Assembly (NCBI GenBank): GCA_965205385.1
Contig: CBDBGS010000008.1
Location: 1,612,001-1,676,000, forward strand
Direction: 5' to 3'
Length of the DNA stretch: 64,000 bases
DNA from: CATOSP01 sp965205385
GTDB lineage: Bacteria; Chloroflexota; Dehalococcoidia; Lucifugimonadales; UBA3495
Of the stretch, positions 46,693 through 56,161 are shown piece after piece (position 1 is the stretch's first letter; each line of letters begins with the position of its first letter). The position numbers and the translations under genes are program-made. The notes under the pieces were generated by a model. The model did no database searches, was not told the DNA's origin, and was given only the letters and a program-made list of their open reading frames with translations.

Positions 46693-48183
46693 GCGGTTTC
46701 CTCCGGTAATGCAAGCCGAGTTTCGACCGGTTGTTTAGACTTTCCGCGCCGGGGCTGTCTTGGGGGTTTCGCGGCGGCTTGGGCGGCCTGGGCCGCCTCC
46801 CGCTCGGCGCGGATGCGCTCCAACAACACCGAAGCAGGTTCGTCGTTGGGGTCCTGGGGCACCAACTGTCCGGAAAACGCCTGCTTGAGGATGCTTTGAC
46901 GCAGCCGCTCGACCCGCTTCAGGTTGGTTTCCACCGTGGTTTCGGTCTGCTGGATGACCGACAGGCGGCGTTCCACCTCGGCGACAATGCGGTTTTGTTC
47001 GGCCAATGGTGGGAGGGGAAGTTGGAATGCTCTGAGATCGGTCAATGAGATTTTTTGGTGCCCGGCTGTTGATTTTGCTTTAGCTTCGAGGGGTTGCCGT
47101 AGTGTCTTGTTGGCGAAGCAAAGTTGAATAAAAGGTCGCGAAATGCTGGTGACGGTTCGCCCACGGAATATCCGATCTGGAAATTCGAACCTCTGCTTAC
47201 CTAATGCGGGCACAACGACACAATTCCCGACGTATTCGAGAGAACCGCTCAGACGAGTGAACAGCAAGTCTCCTGTAGTGATATAAGTATCTGGGTTTTG
47301 GTGCGCGTCATCCGGGAGATATCGAACGTCGCTTTGATCGATAGTGCCGTGCCTTACCGCACTAGATCGAAGGACTCGTCTACAGGAAGGATTATCGGTG
47401 GCGGTGACGGAAGTTCCTCCTTCCAACGATGTGAGGGCTTGATCGTAAAGTAACCAAACCTACCCCTGCGGCAGTTCCGCCAAGTCCGAGGTATCCGGTG
47501 GCACCGGCTCCTTGTACTTGCCCCGGCGTTGTTCCTGCGCCTCCCACAGGGCGAGGCGCTCGGCTAGGATGCGCTCCAAGAGCCGGTCTGCGGGCTCGTA
47601 GTCGCGGCCCTCGGCTCGGGCCAGGTCGGCTTCGGTGGCGACCAGCTTGCCCTCGCAGGCAGCTTTTAGGACGCTGGCCCGGTAGCGTTTCAGGTTGGCT
47701 TGGGCCCGCTTCAGCGCGGCAACTGAGGCGTCCAGCCGGGTACACTGCTTTTCAATTTCGGCGACGATGCGGTGTTGTTCGGGGAGTGGCGGAAGGGGGA
47801 TACGGATCCGACTAACTGCCGACTTCGTGAGCTTAAGGCGGGTGGTTCCGGTCACCAGACCCCGGTAGTCCACCCGATTTAGCTGATGCATCACGTATCC
47901 AGGCGTCACTGCACCGTAGAGGGGACGGAGTACATGGGCGTGGTTGTTCACCCATGACTTGCCTTCGATCAAATACGCCACCGGTTTGGTCGGGTCAAGA
48001 AACGGCGCGCCATCTTCTCCCAGCAGAACGAGAGGTTCGTCGAACAATAGTCGTCGATCCACCCGACCTGGCCTGTTGCGCCGTAGTAGGGAACCTCACC
48101 GCGTCTGTTTTCCCTCCCCTTCGCATTCACGGGGACTCGCAAACGATCCAGACTCTCGGTGATTTCAAGGAGCGATGCAAAAG
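46689..48183 (-). pseudogene. hsdS: Type I restriction specificity subunit HsdS, decayed
   Basis: Two target recognition domains and two coiled spacers (LPLPPLAEQNRIVAEVERRL; PLPPLPEQHRIVAEIEKQC) are recognisable. The halves lie in one frame but are separated by TAG at 47460-47462, where homologues have Trp (LPQG-W-VWLL). The first domain (VPYYGATGQVGWIDDY/LFDEPLVLLGEDGAPF) has a one-base deletion near 48052, and no start codon was found before a TAG near 48186. Non-functional as drawn, so the system's specificity is lost unless another HsdS exists. Confidence 0.78.
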
Positions 48184-48334
48184 CCTAAGTTTCCGGTAGG
48201 CGTTTCATCCTTCTAGACCCCGATGGAGTGATCCCAGAAGACCGGTCAAACCGAATAATGCGTAGGCCCAACTAAGATTACACTGGTGGCTGACGCCGGG
48301 GTGCTTGAAGTCGCTTGTTTTCACCTTTACTTTG

Positions 48335-48468
48335 TAAGCTACCCCTGACATCTCGTTCAATTTTTCCTAGTCGTCGGCTTCGGTGAAGATGCTATGGCCC
48401 AAGGCACGGGCTTCGTAACCACCTTCTGGCGACTGCCTGACATCGAAAATTATCTCGTTACTCCGCAT
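48335..48468 (-). pseudogene. HicB-like small protein, paralogue of 49754-49966, with Trp-to-amber mutation
   Basis: Starting at ATG 48468, MRSNEIIFDVRQSPEGGY then EARALGHSIFTEADD is nearly the same as the protein at 49754-49966. It hits TAG (48367-48369) exactly where that protein has Trp, then continues EKLNEM and diverges. No intact toxin partner follows it. Confidence 0.65.
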
Positions 48469-48529
48469 ATAGCTCCCCCGAGTTTGCTTGAACGCGGTCA
48501 CCTGCCTCTACATTAGGGAAACCTCCTTG

Positions 48530-48757
48530 TCACTGGGTCAGAAGGTTATAGAGCCGCCGGTTCCTCTCGACGCTGGCTCGGTAATTGGCCATCACTTCGG
48601 GCCGCACCTTCTGCTGCGCCTTAGACTCGATGTAGCCTCTCATGGCCTCCTCCAGCACAGCTTGAAAGTGACGGCCTTCGCTGCGGGCGATCTCTCGCAT
48701 GGCCGATAGAAGCTCTGGATTTGCCTGGCTGGAGAACTTCTCGCGTTGCGCAAACAT
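48530..48757 (-). CDS. Small antitoxin-like (ribbon-helix-helix type) protein
   Basis: 75 aa. MFAQREKFSSQANPELLSAM followed by IARSEGRHFQAVLEEAM resembles ribbon-helix-helix antitoxins whose usual neighbour is a Doc or PIN toxin. None is visible downstream, so it may be an orphan. GAGGGG 8 nt before the ATG supports the start. Lies between an HsdR-tail repeat and the HicB-like remnant. Confidence 0.65.
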   Translation of the reverse strand: MFAQREKFSSQANPELLSAMREIARSEGRHFQAVLEEAMRGYIESKAQQKVRPEVMANYRASVERNRRLYNLLTQ

Positions 48758-48849
48758 ACAAACATCCCCTCGAGGATGCTTCCATTGTGAAGCTATAGAA
48801 ATAGTGGGTCAAGAATCATCTGGATGGAAATGTCCGGGTGGCGGGGAGG

Positions 48850-48936
48850 CTAGGCCACCAACGCCAGGTTCAACTCTTCCAGAAGACCGGGCAACGCGTC
48901 GCCGATTATAGGATACAGGCAGGCCAAGCCGCCACG
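48850..48936 (-). pseudogene. Duplicated HsdR C-terminal tail (copy 3)
   Basis: Reads RGGLACLYPIIGDALPGLLE ending ELNLALVA and TAG, matching the last 28 residues of hsdR (RGGLARVYAVFGDALPGILE, ending ELNLELVG). Upstream sequence is unrelated to hsdR. Confidence 0.75.
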
Positions 48937-48961
48937 CGTTGTCCGGCGTTGGACACGCGAC

Positions 48962-49168
48962 CTAAACCTCGACCAATCGGGCCGAGGACTTGGGCTCCGG
49001 CGCTGGCACACCGTCCTCCGCAAGAACTTCAAGGTGGGAGATAATCGCTTCTCGGATGAGTTGGGAAACTTCTTCCTTAGTGTCGGCGACGGCTACACAC
49101 CCGGGCAGGTCTGGAACATAGGCGCCAAAACTGGTGGGCCCTTCTTCTATTACTACCGTATATTTCAT
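48962..49168 (-). CDS. hicB: HicB-family antitoxin
   Basis: 68 aa. MKYTVVIEEGPTSFGAYVPD then LPGCVAVADTKEEVSQLIREAI is the HicB partial RNase H-like fold. No C-terminal DNA-binding domain is present, as in short HicB forms. Begins 2 nt after the hicA stop, so it is an operon with toxin first, the usual HicAB order. Confidence 0.85.
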   Translation of the reverse strand: MKYTVVIEEGPTSFGAYVPDLPGCVAVADTKEEVSQLIREAIISHLEVLAEDGVPAPEPKSSARLVEV

Positions 49169-49170
49169 TG

Positions 49171-49368
49171 CTATTCTCCTCTGTCGAGCCCCGGCTGTTT
49201 CAAGATGCTGTTCCAGGTCCCGGGAGGCACGTCCAATGTGGGTCTTCCCGCTATGGTTACAAGACCGGGTTTCTCGGGGTGCTTGTAGCGCCTATGGCTC
49301 CCTCTGGTCCGAACCAACCGCCAACCGTCTCTCTCAACCATGCGGATCGCGTCCCTTACCTTCGGCAT
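49171..49368 (-). CDS. hicA: HicA-family mRNA interferase toxin
   Basis: 65 aa. MPKVRDAIRMVERDGWRLVR and TRGSHRRYKHP contain the catalytic histidine H25 of the dsRBD-like HicA fold; LVTIAGRPTLDVPPGTWNSI completes it. Inhibits translation by cleaving mRNA, neutralised by the adjacent HicB. Intact. Confidence 0.86.
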   Translation of the reverse strand: MPKVRDAIRMVERDGWRLVRTRGSHRRYKHPEKPGLVTIAGRPTLDVPPGTWNSILKQPGLDRGE

Positions 49369-49387
49369 AATGAACGGGTGCGGTGTG

Positions 49388-49510
49388 TCACGTGACCAAT
49401 TCCAGGTTCAATTCCTCCAGGAGTCCAGGCAACGCGACACCGAAAAGGGAGTGTGCCTGGTACAACCCTCGGGGCGGGTCAAAGGGGGCGTACTGGAAGT
49501 CGGCGCTCAC
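49388..49510 (-). pseudogene. Duplicated HsdR C-terminal tail (copy 2)
   Basis: A 40-codon open frame ending in TGA: SADFQYAPFDPPRG through LPGLLEELNLELVT. It is homologous to the last 40 residues of hsdR (NDFQYAPFNQRGG through LPGILEELNLELVG). DNA identity to the hsdR 3' end is high around CCAGGTTCAATTCCTCC. It sits between two HicA-type genes. Confidence 0.8.
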
Positions 49511-49757
49511 CTGTCAAACAACTCCCCCACTACCTGCTCCCTGTCGACTCCTAGGTATGCGCCAATATCTCCAAAGATGTTGCTTAGGTACCGAGTCGCA
49601 GGGAATTGTGATTTGGGATACTGACATGGTGTTCGTACCCTTGGGATGTGCGCGTCAGCCGCATATGGCTTCCTCCTTGGCGGGTAACCGTGTAGCCGTA
49701 GTGTCTCGCTAACAATCCGGCCAACTCGGCGCCAGATATGTTTCGCGGCAATCTCAC
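49507..49757 (-). pseudogene. HicA/YcfA-type toxin, frameshifted near the C-terminus
   Basis: GTG 49757 gives MRLPRNISGAELAGLLARHY then GYTVTRQGGSHMRLTRTSQG, with the GSH catalytic motif. One base missing near 49585 causes a stop after RLGT. The other frame supplies LSNIFGDIGAYLGVDREQVV and ends at 49507. The start overlaps the stop of the upstream HicB-like gene. Confidence 0.7.
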
Positions 49758-49966
49758 ACCTGGATGACCTCGTCATGCACCAGATGGATGCGGACTATTC
49801 GGGGTAGTTCATCATTCTCGAAATGGCATAGGACCGCGTCGCGCACCATTTCCCTCAGTTTTTCCCAGTCGTCGGCTTCCGTGAATATGCTGTAGCCCAA
49901 CGCCCTGGCTTCATATCCCCCTTCCGGTGACTCCCGGGCGTCAAAGATTATCTCGCTTCCCTGCAT
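49754..49966 (-). CDS. HicB-like small protein paired with a HicA-type toxin
   Basis: 70 aa. MQGSEIIFDARESPEGGYEA then ALGYSIFTEADDWEKLREMV fits HicB-like proteins often labelled 2-oxoisovalerate dehydrogenase-related. Overlaps the downstream toxin start by 3 nt. A decayed paralogue is at 48335-48468. Confidence 0.7.
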   Translation of the reverse strand: MQGSEIIFDARESPEGGYEARALGYSIFTEADDWEKLREMVRDAVLCHFENDELPRIVRIHLVHDEVIQV

Positions 49967-51019
49967 TCTATTACTCAGCCTTTAACAACATTGTTTACCC
50001 GCTGCCTAACCCACTAACTCCAGGTTCAATTCCTCCAAGATTCCGGGCAACGCGTCACCGAATACGGCATACACCCGGGCCAGGCCGCCCCGCTGGTTGA
50101 AGGGGGCGTACTGAAAGTCGTTTAGCTCAATGCTGACGCTGCCGGCAATGTGGTCCCTGATGGCCTCCAACCACCGGAGTTGCTCCTCGGTGAAAGTCCT
50201 ACCCACGGTTTCCTGCATCGCCAGCCAGCCCTTGAACCTTTCATCCACACTCTCGGCGAAGGGCATCAACTCCCCGGCATCGCCTATGGCGAACCGGACC
50301 AGGGACACTACGTCCGCCAGCACCCTCTGGCCGGAGCCGCGCACTTTGCCCTGGTCCAACTGCCGGTAAGCCTGCCAGAGTTGGCCGGTGGTCCAGGAGC
50401 GGGGCGGAAGCTCCATCGCGTCGGCTAGGGCTTTGATTTCCGCATAGCTGATCCGCTGGCGGTAGGGCCGTTGGTAAAGCACCTGCAGCGCCGTGATTTC
50501 GTCCCGGTTCTCTTCAATGAATTCCCGGAACGACTGGACCAGGGTCCCCGCCTGATCATCTGAGAAACCGGCTTCGATTACATGGTCGGCGCTGGTCGTG
50601 TCGATGGTTTGCTCGTAGGAGCGGCGGACGTCAACAAGCAGTTGACGCAGGTCAGGATTGGAGGCGAAGGGTTTGGCGGCGTTCTCCAGAAGTTGTTGTT
50701 GGGCTTCCGTAATTGCCGATTCCGGGGGTTCATCCAACCCGGTTGACTCTTGCGCCACCTCCAGCGCGGCATCCGGGCCGGTGGCGCTGACCAGGTCTGA
50801 AACTAAATCATGCAAAGGCACCCCGCCCGCTGACGACTCGATGGCCTGGCGGTCCTGGGGGGTTAGGTGACGGTCCAACCGGGCAAGCCGGCTGGCCAGT
50901 GAGGAGAGCACGTCCGGGTCCCGGCTGCCCATGCCCACCAGGTCCATCAGCCGGTCGAAGGAAACGGTGGGCTGTCTTTCCAGGGAGTAAGAGTCGGATA
51001 GTTCGCTCTCGGTAACCCC

Positions 51020-52251
51020 CAGGGCAATCGCGTCTTAGCAATATTCTTAGAAATTGGTTAAGGTATGGGGTAACTGGTGAGGATGAAGGGAGGACGGAGA
51101 TGGATGAACGGAAAGGAGCAACGATCATAGATTGCTTTGACGGATTGGAAGACCCACGGATTGAGCGGAGCAAGCGGCATAAGCTCTTGGACATCATAGC
51201 GATAGCGATCTGCGCCACCATCTGCGGGGCGGATTCCTGGGTCCATGTGGAGCTGTTTGGCCGGAGCAAAGAGGAGTGGTTTAGTAGTTTCCTGGAACTC
51301 CCTAACGGGATTCCATCACACGACACTTTCGGAGCGGTCTTCTCCCGGCTGGACCCGGGCCAATTCCAGAGCTGTTTCATGGAATGGACCAAACAGATAG
51401 CCCAACTGGCCCAAGGAGAGGTGGTGGCGATTGACGGAAAGACGGTGCGCCGCTCCCACGACCGGAACTCCGGCAAGCAGGCCATTCACCTGGTCAGCGC
51501 CTGGGCTTCGGCCAACCGCGTGACCCTGGGCCAGGTCAAGACCGATGAGAAGTCCAACGAGATCACCGCCATACCCCGTTTGCTCGAACTTCTGGACCTC
51601 CACGGATGCATCGTCACCATTGACGCTATGGGTTGCCAGAAGAACATCGCCCAAGGGATTGTGGACGGCGGAGCCGACTATGTGCTGGCGGTAAAGGAGA
51701 ACCAGGGGCAACTGCATGACGATGTCCGAGACCTCTTCCAGGGAGCGGAAGAATTTGGCTTCGAGGGGGTTCCCTACGACTTCGCTGCTACCTTGGAAAA
51801 GGGCCACGGACGCATCGAACGGAGGGAATGCTGGGTCATTTCAGACCCGGAGAGCCTGGAATACCTGAGCGCCGGCCGGGAATGGCCCAAGCTCCGGTCG
51901 GTGCTCAAGGTAGTCGGCCGCCGGGAAACGGCCAAGGGGACCGAGGTCCAGCCCAGATACTACATCAGCAGCCTGGAGGCCCCGGCACAGCGTTTGCTGC
52001 AGACGGTGCGCCGCCACTGGAGTATCGAGAACTCTCTGCACTGGACCCTCGACGTGGCCTTTCGGGAAGACCAATGCCGGGTGCGCAAGGACCACGCGCC
52101 TCAGAACATGGCCTTGTTGCGGCAGATTTCCCACAATCTGCTCAAAAACGAGACCAGCCTGAAAGTGGGCATCCAGGGCAAACGGCTCCAGGCCGGTTGG
52201 CGGGAAGACTACTTGTTGAAAGTCCTCCTCGGTTAAGACGCGATTGCCCTG
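51020..52251 (+). mobile_element. ISAs1-family element inserted in hsdR
   Basis: Begins CAGGGCAATCGCGTCTTA (51020-51037) and ends with its exact reverse complement (52234-52251). CGGTAACCCC is duplicated on both sides (51010-51019 and 52252-52261), a 10 bp target duplication. 1232 bp with one intact transposase, so insertion is recent. Confidence 0.95.
51100..52236 (+). CDS. ISAs1-family transposase
   Basis: 378 aa. MDERKGATIIDCFDGLEDPR, VVAIDGKTVRRS (first D), VTIDAMGCQKNIA (second D) and HWSIENSLHWTLDVAFREDQ (E) are the ISAs1 DDE landmarks. Intact from ATG to TAA; the stop overlaps the right inverted repeat. Confidence 0.94.
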   Translation: MDERKGATIIDCFDGLEDPRIERSKRHKLLDIIAIAICATICGADSWVHVELFGRSKEEWFSSFLELPNGIPSHDTFGAVFSRLDPGQFQSCFMEWTKQIAQLAQGEVVAIDGKTVRRSHDRNSGKQAIHLVSAWASANRVTLGQVKTDEKSNEITAIPRLLELLDLHGCIVTIDAMGCQKNIAQGIVDGGADYVLAVKENQGQLHDDVRDLFQGAEEFGFEGVPYDFAATLEKGHGRIERRECWVISDPESLEYLSAGREWPKLRSVLKVVGRRETAKGTEVQPRYYISSLEAPAQRLLQTVRRHWSIENSLHWTLDVAFREDQCRVRKDHAPQNMALLRQISHNLLKNETSLKVGIQGKRLQAGWREDYLLKVLLG

Positions 52252-54199
52252 CGGTAACCCCCACCGCATCAACGATTACGAACCGGTCTTTGTTCACGGC
52301 ATCGGGAGTCACGGCGTTGAAGTCAGTGGGGGAGACTACGCGGACGCCCCGGCCCTTCATCTGCTCGAAGAAGCTCCGGCTGCGGACGTTCCGCATGAAA
52401 AAGACCACCTCCACCGGCTTGATGTCGGTGCCGGTGGCGATCATGTCCACGGTCACGGCAACGCGCGGGTTGTAACTGTTCCGGAAGGAAGTTAGCATCG
52501 TCTCAGGACTTACTCCGGTGGTCTTGTAGGTGATTTTCTGGCAGAAGTCGTTGCCCTTGCCGAACTCCTCCCGGGCTATGCGGACGATGTCGTAGGCGTG
52601 GCTGTCGTCCTTGGCGAAGATGATGGTCTTGGGGACGACCTGGCGGCCAGGGAATATCTCGGTGAAGAGCTTATCCCGGTACGTCTGAATGATGGTGCGT
52701 ATTTGGTCCTCGGCGACAACGTCGCGGTCGAGTTGGTTTGGGGCGTAGATCAGGTCCTCGTCCAGTTGTTCCCAGCGTTTCTTTCGGGTAAGGCGGTTCC
52801 TCCTGTCGACGTGGACCCCTGCCTCAACCGTGGACCCTTGCTCGGTGATCTCGGTGCGAATGCGGTAGATGTCGAAATCTACATTTACACCGTCTGCCAC
52901 CGCTTGCTCGTGGCTGTACTCCATCACCAGGTTCTGTCTAAAGAACCCAAAGGTCTGAATAGACGGGGTGGCGGTCAAACCGATCAGGAAGCTATCGAAG
53001 TATTCCAAGACCTGCCGCCAGAGGTTGTAAATGGAGCGGTGGGCCTCGTCGGTGATGATGAAGTCGAAGGTCTCGATGGGGAAATCCGCGTTGTATTCCA
53101 CCGGTGCGGGCTGCCGCTGGACGGCGGTCAAGTCGAAGCCGGACACCTCCTCCAGTTCAGGTTCCAACTCTTTCCCTTGGAGCATAGAGTAGACCCGCTG
53201 GATGGTGGCGATGCAGACCTTGCTTACCGGGTCGATGTGCCTCGATTGAAGCAGTTGAACATTATAAAGCTCGGTGAACTTTCTGCCGTCGTCGGGAATG
53301 GTGAAGCCCTGAAACTCCCGGAGAGTCTGCCGTCCCAGGTTGGCCCGGTCCACCAGGAAGAGGACGCGCTTGGCCCCGGCATGCTTGATGAGCCGGTAGA
53401 CCTGGTTGCAGGCCATGAAAGTTTTGCCGCTGCCGGTAGCCATCTGGATCAGGGCGCGCTCCCTGCCGTCGGCCAGGGAGGCTTCCAGGTTGCGGATTGC
53501 CCTTGCCTGCACCGGCCAGAGCCCAGAGGTCTCCAGGGGCGGCATGGCCTTTAGCCGGCGGCGCAACGTATAGAGCGGAATGTAGTCTTGGCCTACTTCC
53601 TGGGATAGCCCTTCGGATGTTACCGGTTGAGTGGGAAAGCTCATGCCCGGGTCCAGCCACTCGGCCAATAGCTCGGGCGTGTGGAAGGAGAAGACCAAGC
53701 GGCTGCGGGGGGTTCCGGGTCTAGCCCGTTAGTGAACTGGGTCTCGACCCCAGTGCTCTCGTAGAGAAACGGCAAAGTCCGTCGAGGAGCCGGAAGAGAG
53801 TCGGGAAGGCCGGTGCTGTACTTCCCGGATTGGGGTTCGACTCCCGTGAGGGTGGAGCCTTCAGCCTTGGCCTCCACCACGCCCACGGCCTTCTGGTCTA
53901 CGTAGAGAAGGTAGTCGGCCGTCCCGTGGCCGGTTTTCAGCGGGAACTCGCGCACAGCTACGCCCAGGCTGGCATACAGGTTAATGGAGGCGTGGTTTTG
54001 CACCGCCCAGCCGGCCTGGGCTAGCTTCCTGTCTATGTTGACTCTTGCTTGTTCTTCGGGTGTCAATTGGCTTGGTTACTCGTTCCTCACGAAACGCCTA
54101 CAGTCCATCATATGAGGTCACTCGGTCTTAGAGACCGCGGACGGACTGGAGGGAGGAATCCGGTTAGTCTGTGGAATACGTTCAACAAGAGATGAATAT

Positions 54200-54689
54200 T
54201 TATGTTAAGGGCCGGATAGCCGACCAGCCACCTGCCCGCTGGCGATTCGTAGACAATGGGAGGCCATCGCTGATCTTTATTAGATTGGAGACGCTGAAGG
54301 GTGAGGTGCATTTTACCAGCCTTTGGATGTGCAGCGGATTTAGACTTGGTTTTCCCGGTGTCGGAGAAAGATCGTACAGGGACTCTTCTCCTGGTTGGTA
54401 CGTGGAAATGATTTCATTAATTTCGCTGCGTCTTCCCGGTGTTAGCGACGTTTTATCCTCCCATCCGACTACGTCTGCTGTATATGCGACCGTTGATAGG
54501 CGGCCAGTGGTCGAAGCATAAAGCGTGACAGGGCTTCAGGTGTCGGAGGATCGTTTCCCAGCATCACAATCGGGGACCCGCTGTAAAGCTGTAAAAAAGA
54601 GTGCGCTCCCGCGTCAAGGTATGCGTTTCCAATATTTTGTCCAATACATGACCGAAAATCCCATTGACGAACAGGGCTTTCGTGTTCAT
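54200..54689 (-). pseudogene. Frameshifted conserved protein upstream of hsdR
   Basis: Only visible by joining three frames. MNTKALFVNGIFGHVLDKIL starts at 54689, with GGAGG before it. AYLDAGAHSFLQLYSGSPIV then MLGNDPPTPEA continues in a second frame. LYASTTGRLSTVAYTADVVG then WEDKTSLTPGRRSEINEIIS and onward ends at TAA 54200 in a third. The pattern (LFVNG..., IVML.NDPPTP, VVGWEDK) recalls a small conserved bacterial protein family I cannot name. Two indels. Confidence 0.5.
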
Positions 54690-54762
54690 GGTTCCTCCTC
54701 AGTCCAAGGCTACTGTCTACGATTTGGTGCTGGGCCTTCGGGCTCACCGGACTAGGGCTCAA

Positions 54763-54963
54763 CTACAAATGGGCGACTAACTGGCCACCATTGAGGTTCT
54801 TTTCACGGAGATAGAATAACTCCGGAGCGGGCCTCAAAAGTCGCGATAGTTGTATGTGCCCAAAGGTCCAGGAGTCGAACGCGGGGTCTAGTTCGCGCAG
54901 GTTTAATCCCGCGGTACCAAGGAGGGACCAACCATCGTCGAAGGGGTTAGTTTCTACAGGTTG
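54763..54963 (-). pseudogene. C-terminal remnant of an unknown protein
   Basis: An open frame reads TNPFDDGWSLLGTAGLNLRE then LDPAFDSWTFGHIQLSRLLR and ends LNGGQLVAHL at TAG 54763. Protein-like composition but no start. An overlapping frame upstream (SNEGALRIGLFYGM) may be its lost N-terminal part. Family not recognised. Confidence 0.4.
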
Positions 54964-55144
54964 TGTAAAGGTTTTCGGCCATTCCGTAGAAGAGTCCTAT
55001 CCTTAGGGCACCCTCATTGCTATCTTTGAGGTCAGGCTTTTTGTGAAGCGGAAGGCCCGCGTTATAGCGCATGGGGTAGCCGTGGATCACCTGAAGGGCT
55101 CTGATTATCCAATGACCTGGGGTGGGGTTCGCACAGGTCGCTAC

Positions 55145-55627
55145 TCATTTTCGTCCAGCGCGTCCCCTGAGCAATCTGTGCCCTGTGGCCACACTCAGGA
55201 TGAGTGCGATCGAAGGATCGCCAGAGTCACTCCGGGCGCTTCCGTGACCACGATGTTGATCTAGAGGCTCGCAGAATTCGTGAATGACCTCCCCGGTCTT
55301 TGGGTCGACGACGGACTCTTCATAGCAGTAGTTGCGTCGGTCGATGGTCCGGCTTTTTGACATGCGCCGTTTTTCTACAACCGACCAGTCGTCTCCGTCA
55401 AAGGTCTCGATCACGGGCTTCTTCCTCGATGGTAGGTTAGTATCCCTCCCTTTCCCTTTCACCCAGTCATGAATTGAGATGCCTGATCCCAATTGAACAG
55501 TGATATTCAGGCTGGTAGAACCGCATTGCGGACAAGGAGAGCGCTTGTCCGAACGAGCCAATTCAATTGGCATTTCGGTACCATAGTCTTTGCACCCAAA
55601 GCGTTCTTTTTCGCGCGACTTAATCAA
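55145..55627 (-). CDS. Zinc-ribbon-like hypothetical protein
   Basis: 160 aa, start TTG 55627 uncertain. N-terminal FGCKDYGTEMPIEL and CPQCGSTSLNI look like a zinc ribbon in which the first CxxC has become CxxY. The C-terminal part DRRNYCYEESVVDPKTGEVI and HRGHGSAR is typical of a conserved hypothetical family. The last about 25 residues look unrelated, suggesting a 3' frameshift. Function unknown. Confidence 0.5.
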   Translation of the reverse strand: MIKSREKERFGCKDYGTEMPIELARSDKRSPCPQCGSTSLNITVQLGSGISIHDWVKGKGRDTNLPSRKKPVIETFDGDDWSVVEKRRMSKSRTIDRRNYCYEESVVDPKTGEVIHEFCEPLDQHRGHGSARSDSGDPSIALILSVATGHRLLRGRAGRK

Positions 55628-56161
55628 TCCCGCCGATTCTCAGATATTGTTTAGCCGAGAACGCTTTCCCACCTAGTAAAGTGAAGATCGCATCTTGCTA
55701 CTAATCTATTCGCTAGTCGGCTGATTGGGGGAACAAAATCTCGTGAGCAATTCCAATCAATGAGTCCTTCATATCAATTCAATAATAGCTCCCTACCTGA
55801 AATTCACCTCTGGAAAGGCAACCCACCGCACAGGATGTCAAACAGGTAGGAAGAAAGTTCACCAAAGTAAGTTTGGACACTGACCACATATCGAACTCCA
55901 GACACTTTTTTCTGGGCAGTTCGAGATCAGGTCAAGCGATGACAATCGTGTTACCCTCTTTCAAGCCGTTGTCCAGGAGTCTCCCAAGCTCCAAATTTAA
56001 TAGTGTCAGCAAGACATCACCTCTGAGGGAGGGTCGGAAATGTGCAATCAAATCTGCCGCAACATCAAACCTTCCGCCAGCTGATCCAATAGCCGGAAGG
56101 AAGAACTACGTCTAGGAGCTTGTCCGAGGAATACGTAGTTTATTTTGCAGTTTGGCCGATG
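55628..56161. other. Gene-free stretch before the IS1182 remnants
   Basis: About 530 bp of AT-richer sequence than its surroundings. No gene, repeat or hairpin recognised; short open frames here lack protein-like character. Confidence 0.4.

Larger units (their letters stand above)
50006..54066 (-). pseudogene. hsdR: Type I restriction endonuclease subunit HsdR, split by an IS and frameshifted
   Basis: N-terminal nuclease domain from 54066 (MTPEEQARVNIDRKLAQAGW; VVEAKAEG core) shifts frame at a G6 run (53707-53712). It continues through the helicase motifs MATGSGKTF (Walker A), TDEAHRS (DEAH-type) and LTATPS, and QMKGRGVR (motif VI), to VIVDAVGV. An ISAs1-type element interrupts it at 51020-52251. 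The C-terminal domain resumes as TESELSDSYSLERQ and ends LEELNLELVG at 50006. The precise 10 bp target duplication shows the gene was continuous before insertion. Confidence 0.85.

Noticed and set aside
21958..48369. Reassignment of TAG to a sense codon
   Set aside because: Several intact genes (minC, the LLM gene ending 31595, the IS1182 transposase) end in TAG, and the interrupted genes need different residues (Trp, a hydrophobic residue) at the TAG.
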